Below are positions 7,538 to 16,403 of a stretch of 37,187 nucleotides of DNA, one piece after another. This DNA is from Oscillospiraceae bacterium (GTDB lineage Bacteria > Bacillota > Clostridia > UMGS1810), in assembly GCA_015068985.1 (NCBI GenBank), contig SVJL01000011.1, positions 1-37,187 on the forward strand, given 5' to 3'. Below the pieces are notes generated by a model. The model was not told the origin of the DNA, ran no database searches, and saw only the letters and a program-made list of their open reading frames with translations. Every line of letters starts with the position of its first letter. Position 1 is the stretch's first letter. The position numbers and the translations under genes are program-made.

Positions 7538-8977
7538 ATGGTATTTTCAAGCTTACTGTTTTTGTTTTATTTTTTGGCACCGGTTCTTTTAATATATCAT
7601 TTTTTGCCCGAAAAGCACAAAAATGTTATGCTTTTTGTTGTAAGCTTGTTTTTTTATGCTTGGGGCGAGCCGATGTATGTGCTTTTGATGCTGTTTTCGG
7701 TATGCTTTAACTATTTTTTTGGTTTTGTTATCGACAAACACAAAAGCCGTGCTGTTATTGCTTTTAACTGCGTTGTCAATCTGGGACTGCTGGTTATATT
7801 CAAATACAGCAACTTTTTTATATCAGGTGTCAACTCCGTTATACGCACAAATTTTCCTCTTTTAAAGCTTGCTCTGCCCATAGGTATTTCGTTCTACACG
7901 TTTCAGGCTTTATCTTATTGCATAGATGTGTTCAGAGGCAAAACAAAGGTTCAGAAAAGCTTTGTTGCGTTCGGATTGTATTTGTCGTTTTTCCCTCAGC
8001 TTATTGCAGGCCCCATTGTAAGATACGACGACATTGCCGCTCAGCTCAACAATCACCCACAAAAAATTGGTATGTTTTCCGACGGAGTTCAAAGATTTTG
8101 CGTCGGCCTTGCAAAAAAAGTGCTGATTGCAAACAATGCCGGTCAGCTATGGGAGCTTTCGGCAGCAACCTCCGGCCGCTCTATGCTTAGTGCGTGGCTT
8201 GGAATTATTGCATACACAATTCAGATATATTACGACTTTTCGGGTTATTCAGATATGGCAATCGGGCTTGGAAGGATGTTTGGATTTAAGTTTTGCGAAA
8301 ACTTTAACTATCCCTACATATCTAAAAGCATAACCGAATTCTGGAGAAGATGGCACATAAGCCTCAGCAGTTGGTTTAAAGAGTATGTGTATATCCCGCT
8401 TGGCGGAAGTCACATTTATGAAACAGACTACAAAACCACAACACGCTGGGGAAAGCTTGTGCTGACTCCTGCAAAAAAAGCAAAGCTAAGAATATATTTA
8501 AACATTTTCACCGTGTGGATGCTAACCGGCCTTTGGCACGGAGCAAGCATGAATTTTGTTGCCTGGGGCATATATTACGGTGTGTTGCTTATTGTTGAAA
8601 AACAATTTTTGTTAAAAAAGCTCGAAAAGCTGCCGGGGTTTGTGAGAACAATATACACCATGGCAATTGTTATTGTTGGCTGGGTGTTTTTTGCATCAAC
8701 AAATTTTGCAAGTGCGTTCTCATATATTGGCTCTATGATAAACATTTTCAACATCGGCTTTGGCGACAGCGTGTTTTTATTCAGACTATTTTCCTATTGG
8801 CTTGTGCTGCTGGCAGCTGTGGTCGGATGCACACCAAAAACAAAACAGATTTTTATGAAATACACAAGCGGCAAACTTCACTGGATAAGACCTTTAATGG
8901 CATTTGTGTTGCTTGTTGTGTGCGTGGCGTACCTTGTTGACGACACATATAATCCGTTTTTGTATTTCAGATTCTGA
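7538..8977 (+). CDS. MBOAT family O-acyltransferase (AlgI/DltB-like)
   Basis: A polytopic membrane O-acyltransferase that transfers acyl (usually acetyl) groups across the membrane to surface polymers. The 479-residue product starts MVFSSLLFLFYFLAPVLLIY, typical of AlgI relatives, and has about ten membrane segments. The family signature is clear: FFPQLIAGPIVRY, YDFSGYSDMAIGLGRMFG, FNYPYISKSITEFWRRWHISLSSW, YIPLGG, and the catalytic His region LTGLWHGASMNFVAWG. GGGAGG stands ten bases before ATG 7538. The next gene (17 bases on) encodes a DHHW/SGNH protein, the usual extracytoplasmic partner of such transferases, so the pair likely acetylates an exopolysaccharide or wall polymer. The acceptor is unknown. 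Confidence 0.92.
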   Translation: MVFSSLLFLFYFLAPVLLIYHFLPEKHKNVMLFVVSLFFYAWGEPMYVLLMLFSVCFNYFFGFVIDKHKSRAVIAFNCVVNLGLLVIFKYSNFFISGVNSVIRTNFPLLKLALPIGISFYTFQALSYCIDVFRGKTKVQKSFVAFGLYLSFFPQLIAGPIVRYDDIAAQLNNHPQKIGMFSDGVQRFCVGLAKKVLIANNAGQLWELSAATSGRSMLSAWLGIIAYTIQIYYDFSGYSDMAIGLGRMFGFKFCENFNYPYISKSITEFWRRWHISLSSWFKEYVYIPLGGSHIYETDYKTTTRWGKLVLTPAKKAKLRIYLNIFTVWMLTGLWHGASMNFVAWGIYYGVLLIVEKQFLLKKLEKLPGFVRTIYTMAIVIVGWVFFASTNFASAFSYIGSMINIFNIGFGDSVFLFRLFSYWLVLLAAVVGCTPKTKQIFMKYTSGKLHWIRPLMAFVLLVVCVAYLVDDTYNPFLYFRF

Positions 8978-8994
8978 TATGAGGAGCTTTACTG

Positions 8995-11445
8995 ATGAAT
9001 AAAGATTATAAATTTGAGGATTTGGAACGACGGGAAAAGGAACTCTTTCAGGACTTTTTGAATCAGGGCATTGCTCTTGCATCAAAGCCTGATGAAGAAA
9101 AAACAAAACCTTCATCCCCGAAACCCACTTGCACAGATGAAGACGATGATGAAATTATAACATCCATAAAAGAGCTTTTGCCCGATATGTCGGAGCTTAA
9201 AAATGCAGCATCCGGCAACCGGTGGCAAAAAACAAAGCTTATATTTTCCCTTATAACGAAAAAAGAAAACACCAAAAAGCTATCGTGCCTTCTGGTGCCG
9301 GCGTTTCTTATTTTATTTCTTGCATTGAATATTCTGACTCCTTCTTCCCGCCTTTCCGAAAAGGAAAACCGTGCATTGGCACAGTTCCCGAAGCTTAGCT
9401 TAAGCTCGTTGACAAGCGGGAAATTCATGAAGGATTTTGAGAGCTACATTTCTGACCAGTTTGTGTTCAGAAACAGCTTTGTGGCGTCTAAAAGACGGTA
9501 TGAGCTTTTAAGCGGCAAAGAAGAAAACCACGGGATTCTCGTTGGCAAAGACGGCTATCTTATTGAAAACACCTCTGAGCTAACAGAAGAAAACATTATC
9601 CCAAACGTGGAGGCAATCAACACTCTGGCGCAGGTTGGACGATATAACGTGACGCTTGCCGTTGTGCCCACATCTTACGAAATTATGAAAGACAAATTGC
9701 CCTCCTATGCCTACACCAACAGCTACGAAAAGCTACAGGCACAGCTGACAAAATATGCAAAAAACATCAGCATTGCCGATGTTGCACCGCAGCTTTCGGC
9801 ACACAGTGACGAATATCTCTACTATCGAAGCGACCATCACCAGACCGCCCTTGGAAGCTACATAACATATTCGGCACTGGGGCAGCATATGGGATACGAA
9901 CCAATTAGTCAGGAGAGCTTTACCGTAAATGAGGTGGCAGATGATTTTTGCGGTACAGCATGGTCAAATTCGGGCTTTGCGCCAACAAAAAAAGACTCCA
10001 TATATCAGTATGTTCTTGCAGGGGGTGCAAACTGCTCTGTCAACTTTGTTTCCGATTCCAAAACTGCCGACACAATTTATTTTCCTGACCACTTGAAAAC
10101 AAAAGACAAATACGCATTCTATCTTGACGGCAACCATGCAATCACCGAAATAAAAACCGACTGCCCCACAGATAAGAAATGTGCAATCATAAAGGACTCG
10201 TATGCACATTCCATTGTTCCGTTTTTGGTTAATCACTACAGCGAAATTTGTATGCTCGACTTAAGATATTACAATGGAGACGTGTTTGAGTATTTGTATG
10301 ACAACAACATTAAAGACGTGCTCATATTATATAATCAGAGCACATTTATGACCGACACCAATCTCCAAAAAATCACCGAATTTTCAAAGACCTCTGCCTT
10401 CACTGCAGTGCCCGATGTGAGCTACGGAATTGTGCCAAAGCTCGACACTGTTGACAACACATATTTTGATGATGCAGTATTTGTGGGTGATTCGCTCACA
10501 ATTGGCATCCAGTATTTTTCGGGATTCGGTTCAGAGTTTTTGTGTATGGGCGGGCTCAACACCAAGATTCTTGAAAGTGACGCACTGCCAAACGGCAAAA
10601 CAACTCTGCAATCAATAAAGGACAGAAACAGCCTTGGCAAGCTATACATTATGCTCGGAACAAACGAGGTGGCATTTAATGAAATGGATGAGTTTATCGC
10701 CAGATATTCTGACTTTATTGACAAAGTAAGAAATAAATTCCCCAATGTCATAATATATATAGAATCTATACTGCCGGTAACAAAAAACACCTCCGAAACA
10801 ACCGGAATCAAAAACGACCGTATCACAATATACAATGAAGCACTATTGAAAATGGCAAAAGAAAAACAGTGTTATTACGTGGATGTTCACTCATATTTTG
10901 AAGGTGAAGACGGATTTTTGCCCGACAACATCGGAAGCGACGGCATTCACCTTGGCCCCGTTAAATACAGAGAGTTTGCACAGTATTTAAGGGAACACGC
11001 CGTGCCGGAAAAAGGCGTTAAAAAAATCAATACCGACAAAAAGAAAACCTTTAAAGAGGGCGGCAAGATTGACACAAACGCCATTGGCAAAAAAATTCTT
11101 GATAAAGTTGCATTCAAAGACACTTTGATACAAGTTGCCGACAGCATGGTTATATCGACCTACAAAATTGACCCATCGAAAGTGTATTCGGCATCTTTGT
11201 ATCTTGGAAGCGGTGCAACTGCCGAAGAGGTAGCCGTTTTTGAAGCAACAAGCGAAAAGGAAGCTAAAAAGATAGAAAAGCTTGCCCGAGAGCGTGTTGA
11301 ACGAAGAAAGAAAGATTTTGAAAACTACATTCCCGCCGAAATGGAAAAGCTTAATCACCCAGTAATTGTGCGAAAAGATTGCATGGTTGCAGTGTGTGTG
11401 GCAGATGAGGTTTCGGCAAAAGATATATCAAAACTATTGAAGTAA
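8995..11445 (+). CDS. membrane-anchored DHHW + SGNH hydrolase + DUF4358 triple fusion
   Basis: An 816-residue protein. Residues 1-95 are a charged cytoplasmic tail, ~97-113 one membrane anchor, ~120-470 a DHHW domain (SEKENRALAQFP; YRSDHHQTALGSYITY with the DHH motif at 280-282). Residues ~490-670 are a SGNH/GDSL hydrolase: VFVGDSLTIG (Ser500), GTNE (Asn557) and SDGIHLG (Asp649, His652), the complete catalytic set. Residues ~695-816 resemble DUF4358 (VADSMVISTYKIDPSKV, ATAEEVAVFEA, YIPAEMEKL). These three domains are usually separate genes near an AlgI-like acyltransferase, so the fusion supports one extracytoplasmic machine that binds, transfers or removes acyl groups on a surface polymer. 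DHHW and SGNH assignments are firm; DUF4358 is from remembered family features. GAGGAG is eight bases before the ATG. Confidence 0.85.
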   Translation: MNKDYKFEDLERREKELFQDFLNQGIALASKPDEEKTKPSSPKPTCTDEDDDEIITSIKELLPDMSELKNAASGNRWQKTKLIFSLITKKENTKKLSCLLVPAFLILFLALNILTPSSRLSEKENRALAQFPKLSLSSLTSGKFMKDFESYISDQFVFRNSFVASKRRYELLSGKEENHGILVGKDGYLIENTSELTEENIIPNVEAINTLAQVGRYNVTLAVVPTSYEIMKDKLPSYAYTNSYEKLQAQLTKYAKNISIADVAPQLSAHSDEYLYYRSDHHQTALGSYITYSALGQHMGYEPISQESFTVNEVADDFCGTAWSNSGFAPTKKDSIYQYVLAGGANCSVNFVSDSKTADTIYFPDHLKTKDKYAFYLDGNHAITEIKTDCPTDKKCAIIKDSYAHSIVPFLVNHYSEICMLDLRYYNGDVFEYLYDNNIKDVLILYNQSTFMTDTNLQKITEFSKTSAFTAVPDVSYGIVPKLDTVDNTYFDDAVFVGDSLTIGIQYFSGFGSEFLCMGGLNTKILESDALPNGKTTLQSIKDRNSLGKLYIMLGTNEVAFNEMDEFIARYSDFIDKVRNKFPNVIIYIESILPVTKNTSETTGIKNDRITIYNEALLKMAKEKQCYYVDVHSYFEGEDGFLPDNIGSDGIHLGPVKYREFAQYLREHAVPEKGVKKINTDKKKTFKEGGKIDTNAIGKKILDKVAFKDTLIQVADSMVISTYKIDPSKVYSASLYLGSGATAEEVAVFEATSEKEAKKIEKLARERVERRKKDFENYIPAEMEKLNHPVIVRKDCMVAVCVADEVSAKDISKLLK

Positions 11446-11455
11446 GGATTTTAAA

Positions 11456-12310
11456 ATGCAGTATTTATGGATAGTATACATTTTTGTGTATTCATTTTTG
11501 AAAGGCTCCAGAGACGGGATGAAAAAAGCCGCTCTGAAAAAAAGCACATCGGATGAAATTTTATTTTTCTATTCACTTATCGGATTTATTCTCATTATCC
11601 CTTTTTCGCAAAATGCTCTGACCACTCCGCCAATTTTTATTTTTTACAGCTTTATTAAGGCAATGGTTGTGTGCAGTGCGTGGATATTTGCCTACATTGC
11701 ACTAAAGAATATGAGCGTGAGTCTTTTTGGGATAATAGATTTGTCACGAATGATATTCTCTACTCTGCTTGGAGTGGTTGTGCTTGGCGAAAGTATGACC
11801 GTGTGGAAAGCGGTTGGCGTGATTTTGGTTATTATTGGTCTGATGCTTGTTAACCGAAAAGCCGACTCACCAAGCGGAAAAGCAAGAGTTTCTATTGTTG
11901 CGGCAGCACTCATAAACTGTATTCTCAACTCTGTGTCGGGCACTATGGATAAGGTGCTTATGAACGATATGAAGCCGGATCAGCTTCAGTTCTGGTTTAT
12001 GCTGTTTTTACTTGTTTTATACGGAGCTATAATAATTGTAAAAAAGGAAAGAATAAGACTGTCGTCGCTTAAAGGCAACTACTGGATTCCTCTTATGAGC
12101 TTGTCGCTGGTTGTTGGTGACAGAATGCTTTTTGCGGCAAATGCCGCACCCGAGAGCGAGGTAACCGTTATGACGGTTATAAAACAGTCGTCTGTTCTGA
12201 TAACTGTGCTCACGGGATGGATTTTCTTTAAAGAAAAAAATATTATGTTCAAGCTGCTTTGTGCATCAATTATTCTTTGCGGAATATTCATCACAATTTT
12301 TCTTGGATAA
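11456..12310 (+). CDS. EamA/DMT family transporter
   Basis: A 284-residue integral membrane protein with about ten hydrophobic segments in two internally similar halves, the drug/metabolite transporter layout. Typical phrases are ALKNMSVSLFGIIDLSRMIFSTLLGVVVLGESMTVWK in the first half (quoted in parts: VVVLGESMT) and TVIKQSSVLITVLTGWIFFKE in the second (VLTGWIFFKE). Substrate cannot be predicted. It starts ten bases after the triple-fusion gene, with a weak TAAGGAT ribosome site, so it is probably in the same operon as the acyltransferase genes. A role in exporting a precursor is possible but only inferred from position. Confidence 0.85.
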   Translation: MQYLWIVYIFVYSFLKGSRDGMKKAALKKSTSDEILFFYSLIGFILIIPFSQNALTTPPIFIFYSFIKAMVVCSAWIFAYIALKNMSVSLFGIIDLSRMIFSTLLGVVVLGESMTVWKAVGVILVIIGLMLVNRKADSPSGKARVSIVAAALINCILNSVSGTMDKVLMNDMKPDQLQFWFMLFLLVLYGAIIIVKKERIRLSSLKGNYWIPLMSLSLVVGDRMLFAANAAPESEVTVMTVIKQSSVLITVLTGWIFFKEKNIMFKLLCASIILCGIFITIFLG

Positions 12311-12338
12311 AAAATTTGGTAATTTATGAAAAAATATA

Positions 12339-12367
12339 TTGACTAAAGCAAGCATATGTAATATTAT
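12339..12367 (+). promoter_or_regulatory. promoter for acpP (and rnc)
   Basis: TTGACT (12339-12344), a 17-base spacer and TATTAT (12362-12367) form a near-consensus sigma-A promoter 39 bases before acpP. Confidence 0.65.
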
Positions 12368-12406
12368 ATATATGTATTTTTTAAAATAAAGAAAGAGGTA
12401 TAAAAA

Positions 12407-12643
12407 ATGGTATTTGAAAAAGTTAAAGATATTATTGCAAATCAGCTCGGAGTTGACGCAGATTCTATAACAATGAATTCTTCGTTTATTGAAGAGCTCG
12501 GAGCAGATTCTCTCGATGTTGTTGAGCTCATTATGGCTCTCGAAACAGAATTTGATCTCGAAATCCCCGAAGATGAAGCAGAAAATGTTAGCACCGTGGG
12601 CGATGTTGTTGAATACATAAAAGCTAATGCTGAAAATCTTTAA
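12407..12643 (+). CDS. acpP: acyl carrier protein
   Basis: A 78-residue acidic carrier protein that holds growing fatty acyl chains on phosphopantetheine during fatty acid synthesis. The attachment site is Ser35 in [17 protein letters not shown]. The helical fold residues [20 protein letters not shown] are typical of housekeeping AcpP, and size is normal. AGAGG precedes the ATG. It is followed by rnc, a common Firmicutes arrangement, with a folded spacer between them. Confidence 0.96.
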   Translation: MVFEKVKDIIANQLGVDADSITMNSSFIEELGADSLDVVELIMALETEFDLEIPEDEAENVSTVGDVVEYIKANAENL

Positions 12644-12660
12644 TTGATTAAGCGCTTGGC

Positions 12661-12742
12661 TAAGCAGTTGCGTTAATATCCGAACCCGTTTTGGGTGCGT
12701 GTTTTTACGCCACTGCATCGTTAAAATACTCGCAACTGCTTA
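12661..12742 (+). promoter_or_regulatory. large branched RNA structure between acpP and rnc
   Basis: A perfect 12-bp outer stem (12661-12672 with 12731-12742) encloses two small hairpins: ACCC/GGGT at 12684-12696 and GCGT/ACGC at 12697-12710. It ends two bases before the rnc ribosome site (GGTGGTG). There is no T-run, so a terminator is unlikely. A processing or regulatory structure in the acpP-rnc transcript is the better explanation. Confidence 0.6.
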
Positions 12743-12755
12743 CGGTGGTGATTAA

Positions 12756-13451
12756 ATGCCAGAACTTGGCGTGTTTGAAAAAATTCTCGGTTATAAATTT
12801 AAAAATATAGCTTATCTGCAAAATGCTCTTACTCATACGTCCTACATTAACGAGCACAAAAACAATCCCGGGGGCTCAAACGAGCGTATGGAATTTTTGG
12901 GAGACTCAGTGCTTGGTTTGTCGGTTAGTGACTATCTATACAGGAACTACAAAAACCTGCCTGAAGGTGTGCTTTCCAAAATCCGTGCATCGGTTGTGTG
13001 CGAGGATTCACTGGCAAAGCTTGCATCAACTTTAAAGCTGGGTGAGTTTTTGTATATGGGAAAGGGCGAGCTGCTTTCGGGCGGAAGCTTTAAGCCGTCA
13101 GTAACCTCAGATGCGATGGAGTCTGTCATTGCGGCAATCTATCTGGATGCCGGATTTGAAACGGCAAAGTCATATGTGCTGAGTTGGCTTGAAGAAAGCA
13201 TAATTGAAGCTGTTGAACACAAAGGAAAAGAAACCGATTACAAATCACGCTTGCAGGAATTCTGCCAAAGTAAAGGCTTTGTGCCCACCTACACCCTGCT
13301 TGGTGAAAGCGGTCCTGATCATAGCAAAACATTTGAATCAAGAGTTTCGATTGAAGACGGACGCTTTGCTGACGGAACCGGTTCTAACAAGAAAAAAGCT
13401 CAGCAGATGGCTGCAAAAGCTATGCTCAACATTCTTAAAATCAAGTCATAA
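12756..13451 (+). CDS. rnc: ribonuclease III
   Basis: Double-stranded RNA endonuclease for rRNA and mRNA processing. The 231-residue product has the catalytic signature NERMEFLGDSVLGL near residue 45, the second metal-binding region SDAMESVIAAIYLDAGF, and a C-terminal dsRNA-binding domain (DYKSRLQEFCQ to KKKAQQMAAKAML, ~160-229). Motifs and length are normal. It follows acpP behind a strongly folded spacer, which may itself be a substrate of the enzyme. It ends in a strong bidirectional terminator. Confidence 0.96.
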   Translation: MPELGVFEKILGYKFKNIAYLQNALTHTSYINEHKNNPGGSNERMEFLGDSVLGLSVSDYLYRNYKNLPEGVLSKIRASVVCEDSLAKLASTLKLGEFLYMGKGELLSGGSFKPSVTSDAMESVIAAIYLDAGFETAKSYVLSWLEESIIEAVEHKGKETDYKSRLQEFCQSKGFVPTYTLLGESGPDHSKTFESRVSIEDGRFADGTGSNKKKAQQMAAKAMLNILKIKS

Positions 13452-13473
13452 CTCAATAATTTATATTACCAAA

Positions 13474-13510
13474 AAAGAGCTGAGGTCAAAACCTCAGCTC
13501 TTTGATTTTG
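13474..13510. terminator. bidirectional terminator between rnc and the zinc-ribbon gene
   Basis: A perfect 13-bp stem (13474-13486 with 13491-13503), four-base loop, with A/T runs on both sides. It serves the convergent rnc and 13517-13930 genes. Confidence 0.88.
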
Positions 13511-13516
13511 CAGTTA

Positions 13517-13930
13517 TTATTCGCAAGCGTCGCAACCTTCACAGTCGCCGTCGCAGTCAAATTCTATATCGAACTCTTCGCCACACTCGGGGCAGGTAAC
13601 CGGTCTGTCAGTGTCGAAAAAGTCTTCGTCAAGACAAACTGTTGCTCCACATTTGGGACAATCAATTTCGTAATATTCAAAATCGTCGTCATCGTCGAAG
13701 TCGTCCTCATCAGAAAGCTCTTCTTCGATAACAGCAAGATCTTCGTCTATAAGATCAATCTGATCTGCGAGCTCGTCCTGATACTGAGCAATATCGTCTA
13801 TAGAATCGTTTATTTCATCAAGAACATTGATAATGCCCTCGAAAATTCTGCCATAGTCAGATTCGGGATCAACCTTGATACCGTCTATAAGACCTTTGAG
13901 ATAGGAAAGCTGATTTGATACATTTTCCAT
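13517..13930 (-). CDS. acidic zinc-ribbon protein (CD1247-like N-terminus)
   Basis: A 137-residue cytoplasmic protein of unknown function. Residues ~1-75 are predicted helical/coiled coil, starting MENVSNQLSYLKGLIDGI, a start I associate with a conserved clostridial family (CD1247-type N-terminal domain). A very acidic linker (DEDDFDDDDDFEYYE) follows, then a zinc ribbon with CPKCG and CPECG pairs, and an acidic Cys-containing tail (DCDGDCEGCDACE). The four ribbon cysteines suggest Zn binding; the tail could bind another metal. AAAGGAA precedes the ATG. It lies 65 bases downstream of efp in the same direction. Confidence 0.75.
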   Translation of the reverse strand: MENVSNQLSYLKGLIDGIKVDPESDYGRIFEGIINVLDEINDSIDDIAQYQDELADQIDLIDEDLAVIEEELSDEDDFDDDDDFEYYEIDCPKCGATVCLDEDFFDTDRPVTCPECGEEFDIEFDCDGDCEGCDACE

Positions 13931-13995
13931 AATTATTACATTCCTTTCAATTTACGAAAGAAGCTAAGCACAGCTCGTACAACTAACAGCTATGA

Positions 13996-14553
13996 TTAAA
14001 CTCTTTCCATATATTCGCCGGTTCTGGTGTCTACTCTGATCATATCGCCCTGATCAACAAAGAGAGGAACCATAATTGTTGCACCTGTTTCAAGTGTGCA
14101 GGGTTTGGTTGCACCTGTTGAAGTGTCACCTTTGAAGCCGGGTTCGGTTTCGGTAACTTCAAGCTCAACAAAGGTGGGGGGTTCAACACCAAATACATTG
14201 CCTTTGTAGGAAAGAACTTTAACTACCATATTTTCTTTAACAAATTTGAGGGAGTCGCCGAGCTGTTCTGCGTTAAGAGGCATCTGCTCGTAGCTTTCCT
14301 GATCCATGAAATAATAAAGATCGCCATCGTTGTAAAGATATTCGTAGTCTTTTCTTTCTATGTGAGCTTTAGGCATTTTTTCGGTGGGTCTGAAAGTTTT
14401 TTCAACAACACCGCCGGTAATAACATTTTTTAATTTGGTTCTAACGAATGCTGCACCTTTACCGGGTTTAACGTGCTGAAATTCTACAATCTGAAATACG
14501 TTGCCTTCCAGTTCGAATGTAACACCGTTTCTGAATTCACCTGCTGATATCAT
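13996..14553 (-). CDS. efp: elongation factor P
   Basis: Relieves ribosomes stalled on polyproline. The 185-residue product starts [18 protein letters not shown] and contains three OB-like beta domains. The modified loop Lys is Lys32 in VKPGKGAAF, and the C-terminal signature [14 protein letters not shown] is present. The start at 14553 is set by GGAGG seven bases upstream; a longer frame to 14610 crosses the promoter and is rejected. A strong promoter stands about 40 bases upstream. The enzyme that modifies Lys32 is not in the window. Confidence 0.97.
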   Translation of the reverse strand: MISAGEFRNGVTFELEGNVFQIVEFQHVKPGKGAAFVRTKLKNVITGGVVEKTFRPTEKMPKAHIERKDYEYLYNDGDLYYFMDQESYEQMPLNAEQLGDSLKFVKENMVVKVLSYKGNVFGVEPPTFVELEVTETEPGFKGDTSTGATKPCTLETGATIMVPLFVDQGDMIRVDTRTGEYMERV

Positions 14554-14589
14554 AATTATACCTCCAAATTTTAATTCATATATAGTATT

Positions 14590-14618
14590 ATTATAACTTA
14601 GTACAAGCAATATTGCAA
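14590..14618 (-). promoter_or_regulatory. promoter for efp
   Basis: Minus-strand TTGCAA (14613-14618), 17-base spacer, perfect TATAAT (14590-14595). Confidence 0.75.
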
Positions 14619-14664
14619 GAGTTTTTTATCAATTTATGGCAAATATATTAAATTTAGGTTGATT

Positions 14665-15720
14665 TTACTTAACTATAACCAGTTCTTTGTCGGATTTGGT
14701 AAAGTTTATTATCCCATCTTTGGTTACCGCAACCAAATCTTCTATTCTCACACCGCAAAGTCCGGGAACATATATACCCGGTTCAACAGTCACAACATTG
14801 CCGCAAGCAAGTGGCTTATTGTTTTTGGGAGACAGGTTCGGCGATTCGTGAATATCGAGTCCGACACTGTGGCCAAGAGCGTGACCAAAGCGGCCATTGT
14901 AGCTGACGTTTATTAAATCTCTTGCACATTTGTCGATTTCGCAGGCAATCTTTCCCGCTTTAATTTCTGACAAAGCTTTCTGTTGTGCCTCAAGCACTGT
15001 GTAATATATTTTTTCACATTCTTCCGAAACATCGCCAACAGCCACAGTTCGTGTCATATCGCTGGCATAGCCGTCTATAATGCATCCATAGTCCATAACA
15101 ACCAGGTCACCCTCTTTTAGCGGGCGGTCAGTTGGAATTGCATGAGGCAGACTTCCCCTTTCTCCGGCTGCGGCAATAGTGGAGAAAGCAATATCGTCGG
15201 CACCGTTTTTTTTCATATAGCAATCAATCTCGGCAGCAACCTGCTTTTCGGTCATACCGGGACGCATAACAGAGCAAATATACGAAAAAGCTCCGTCGGC
15301 AATTGCGGCAGCTCTTTCTATGCATGATAGCTCAACCGAATCTTTGATTTGGCGGAGTTCAAGTGCCATATTGCCTATTGGCAAAACATCTTTCACTGCC
15401 GACGATGCCCACACATATTGAGAATATGATATGCTTTTGTCTTCAAAGCCAAGGTTTTGAGAAGCGGGAACAAAGTCTGTAAGCTTATGGGACGAAATAT
15501 CGCACACATCAAAGCCTTCGCACACAGATGTTGCATATTCGGTGTAGCGGGAATCGGTAACAACAAAAAACCCTGATTTTCCTGCAACAATATAGCCTTC
15601 GCCGTTGTAAAAACAACTGTAGTAATGCATATTTTTAGGATCGGTTATGAGAATATTATCTATTCCCGAAGCTTCCATTCGCTTAATTAAATTAATAATT
15701 CGATTATTCAATTTATTCAT
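14665..15720 (-). CDS. M24 family aminopeptidase (Xaa-Pro peptidase)
   Basis: A cytoplasmic metallopeptidase of the aminopeptidase P/prolidase type, cleaving peptides with proline at position two. The 351-residue product has a creatinase-like N-terminal domain (1-~125) and a pita-bread catalytic domain with all five metal ligands: Asp210 (VMDYG), Asp221 (SDMTRT), His284 (GHALGHSVG), Glu313 (TVEPGIY) and Glu327 (VRIEDLV). A longer upstream frame overlaps nth and is spurious. ATG 15720 touches an AAGGA, so TTG at codon four is an alternative start. It is the last gene of the trmH-cdaA-cdaR-glmM-like-nth operon, 22 bases after nth. Confidence 0.92.
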   Translation of the reverse strand: MNKLNNRIINLIKRMEASGIDNILITDPKNMHYYSCFYNGEGYIVAGKSGFFVVTDSRYTEYATSVCEGFDVCDISSHKLTDFVPASQNLGFEDKSISYSQYVWASSAVKDVLPIGNMALELRQIKDSVELSCIERAAAIADGAFSYICSVMRPGMTEKQVAAEIDCYMKKNGADDIAFSTIAAAGERGSLPHAIPTDRPLKEGDLVVMDYGCIIDGYASDMTRTVAVGDVSEECEKIYYTVLEAQQKALSEIKAGKIACEIDKCARDLINVSYNGRFGHALGHSVGLDIHESPNLSPKNNKPLACGNVVTVEPGIYVPGLCGVRIEDLVAVTKDGIINFTKSDKELVIVK

Positions 15721-15742
15721 TCCTTCAAAAGTCTTAATGAAC

Positions 15743-16384
15743 TCAAACTGATTTTTTAACATTTTTCTTTTTGCACAGATGAGATATGGGGCAGTTTGAG
15801 CACGCAGGCTTTGCTGCATTGCACACTGCCCTGCCGTGATACACCAGTTGATGGCAAAAACGCGTCTGATAATCGGAGGGGACAATTTTGGCAAGAGCAA
15901 ATTCTATCTTGACCGGATCCTTGCTGGCAACAAGGCCTATGCGATTGGAAAGACGGATTGCGTGAGTGTCGATAACAAGTGACGGCTTGCCATACACATC
16001 TCCTAAAATCAGGTTTGCGGTTTTTCTGCCAACGCCTGCAAGAGAAAGCAAATCTTCCATCGTGTCGGGTACATTGCCGCCATAAACCTCACAAATACGC
16101 TTTGATGAGGCAATTATGTTTTTGCCTTTTGTTTTAAAAAAGCCGCAGGGGCGTATAATTTCGCACAGCTCGTCCTCATTTGCTGCAGCAAATTCATAAA
16201 CCGACCTGTACTTTTTGAAAAGTTCGGGTGTTACTGTGTTTACTCTTGCATCAGTACACTGAGCTGAAAGCTGGACAGCAACAAGAAGCTGATGAGACGT
16301 GCCAAAGTCGAGTGAACACTTTGCATCAGCATACACTTTATCAAAAATATCTCTGATGGCAATAATTGTTTCTTTCTTTGTCAT
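15743..16384 (-). CDS. nth: endonuclease III
   Basis: Base-excision-repair glycosylase/AP lyase acting on oxidised pyrimidines. In the 213-residue product the helix-hairpin-helix is LAGVGRKTANLILG with catalytic Lys121. The catalytic Asp139 lies in VIDTHAIRLSNR, and the 4Fe-4S cluster cysteines are Cys188, Cys195, Cys198 and Cys204 (C-x6-C-x2-C-x5-C). All key residues are present. It lies 19 bases after the GlmM-like gene. A repair gene inside a c-di-AMP operon is notable, since c-di-AMP has links to DNA integrity in Bacillus. Confidence 0.96.
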   Translation of the reverse strand: MTKKETIIAIRDIFDKVYADAKCSLDFGTSHQLLVAVQLSAQCTDARVNTVTPELFKKYRSVYEFAAANEDELCEIIRPCGFFKTKGKNIIASSKRICEVYGGNVPDTMEDLLSLAGVGRKTANLILGDVYGKPSLVIDTHAIRLSNRIGLVASKDPVKIEFALAKIVPSDYQTRFCHQLVYHGRAVCNAAKPACSNCPISHLCKKKNVKKSV

Positions 16385-16403
16385 TTGAAGTTACCTTTCT
16401 TAG

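Noticed and set aside
12266-12718. 150-codon minus-strand frame over acpP
   Set aside because: It is the antisense of acpP and of the folded rnc leader, with no ribosome site or family resemblance.
15721-15900. 60-residue N-terminal extension of the aminopeptidase P gene
   Set aside because: It is antiparallel-frame sequence inside nth; the family begins at the 15720 start.
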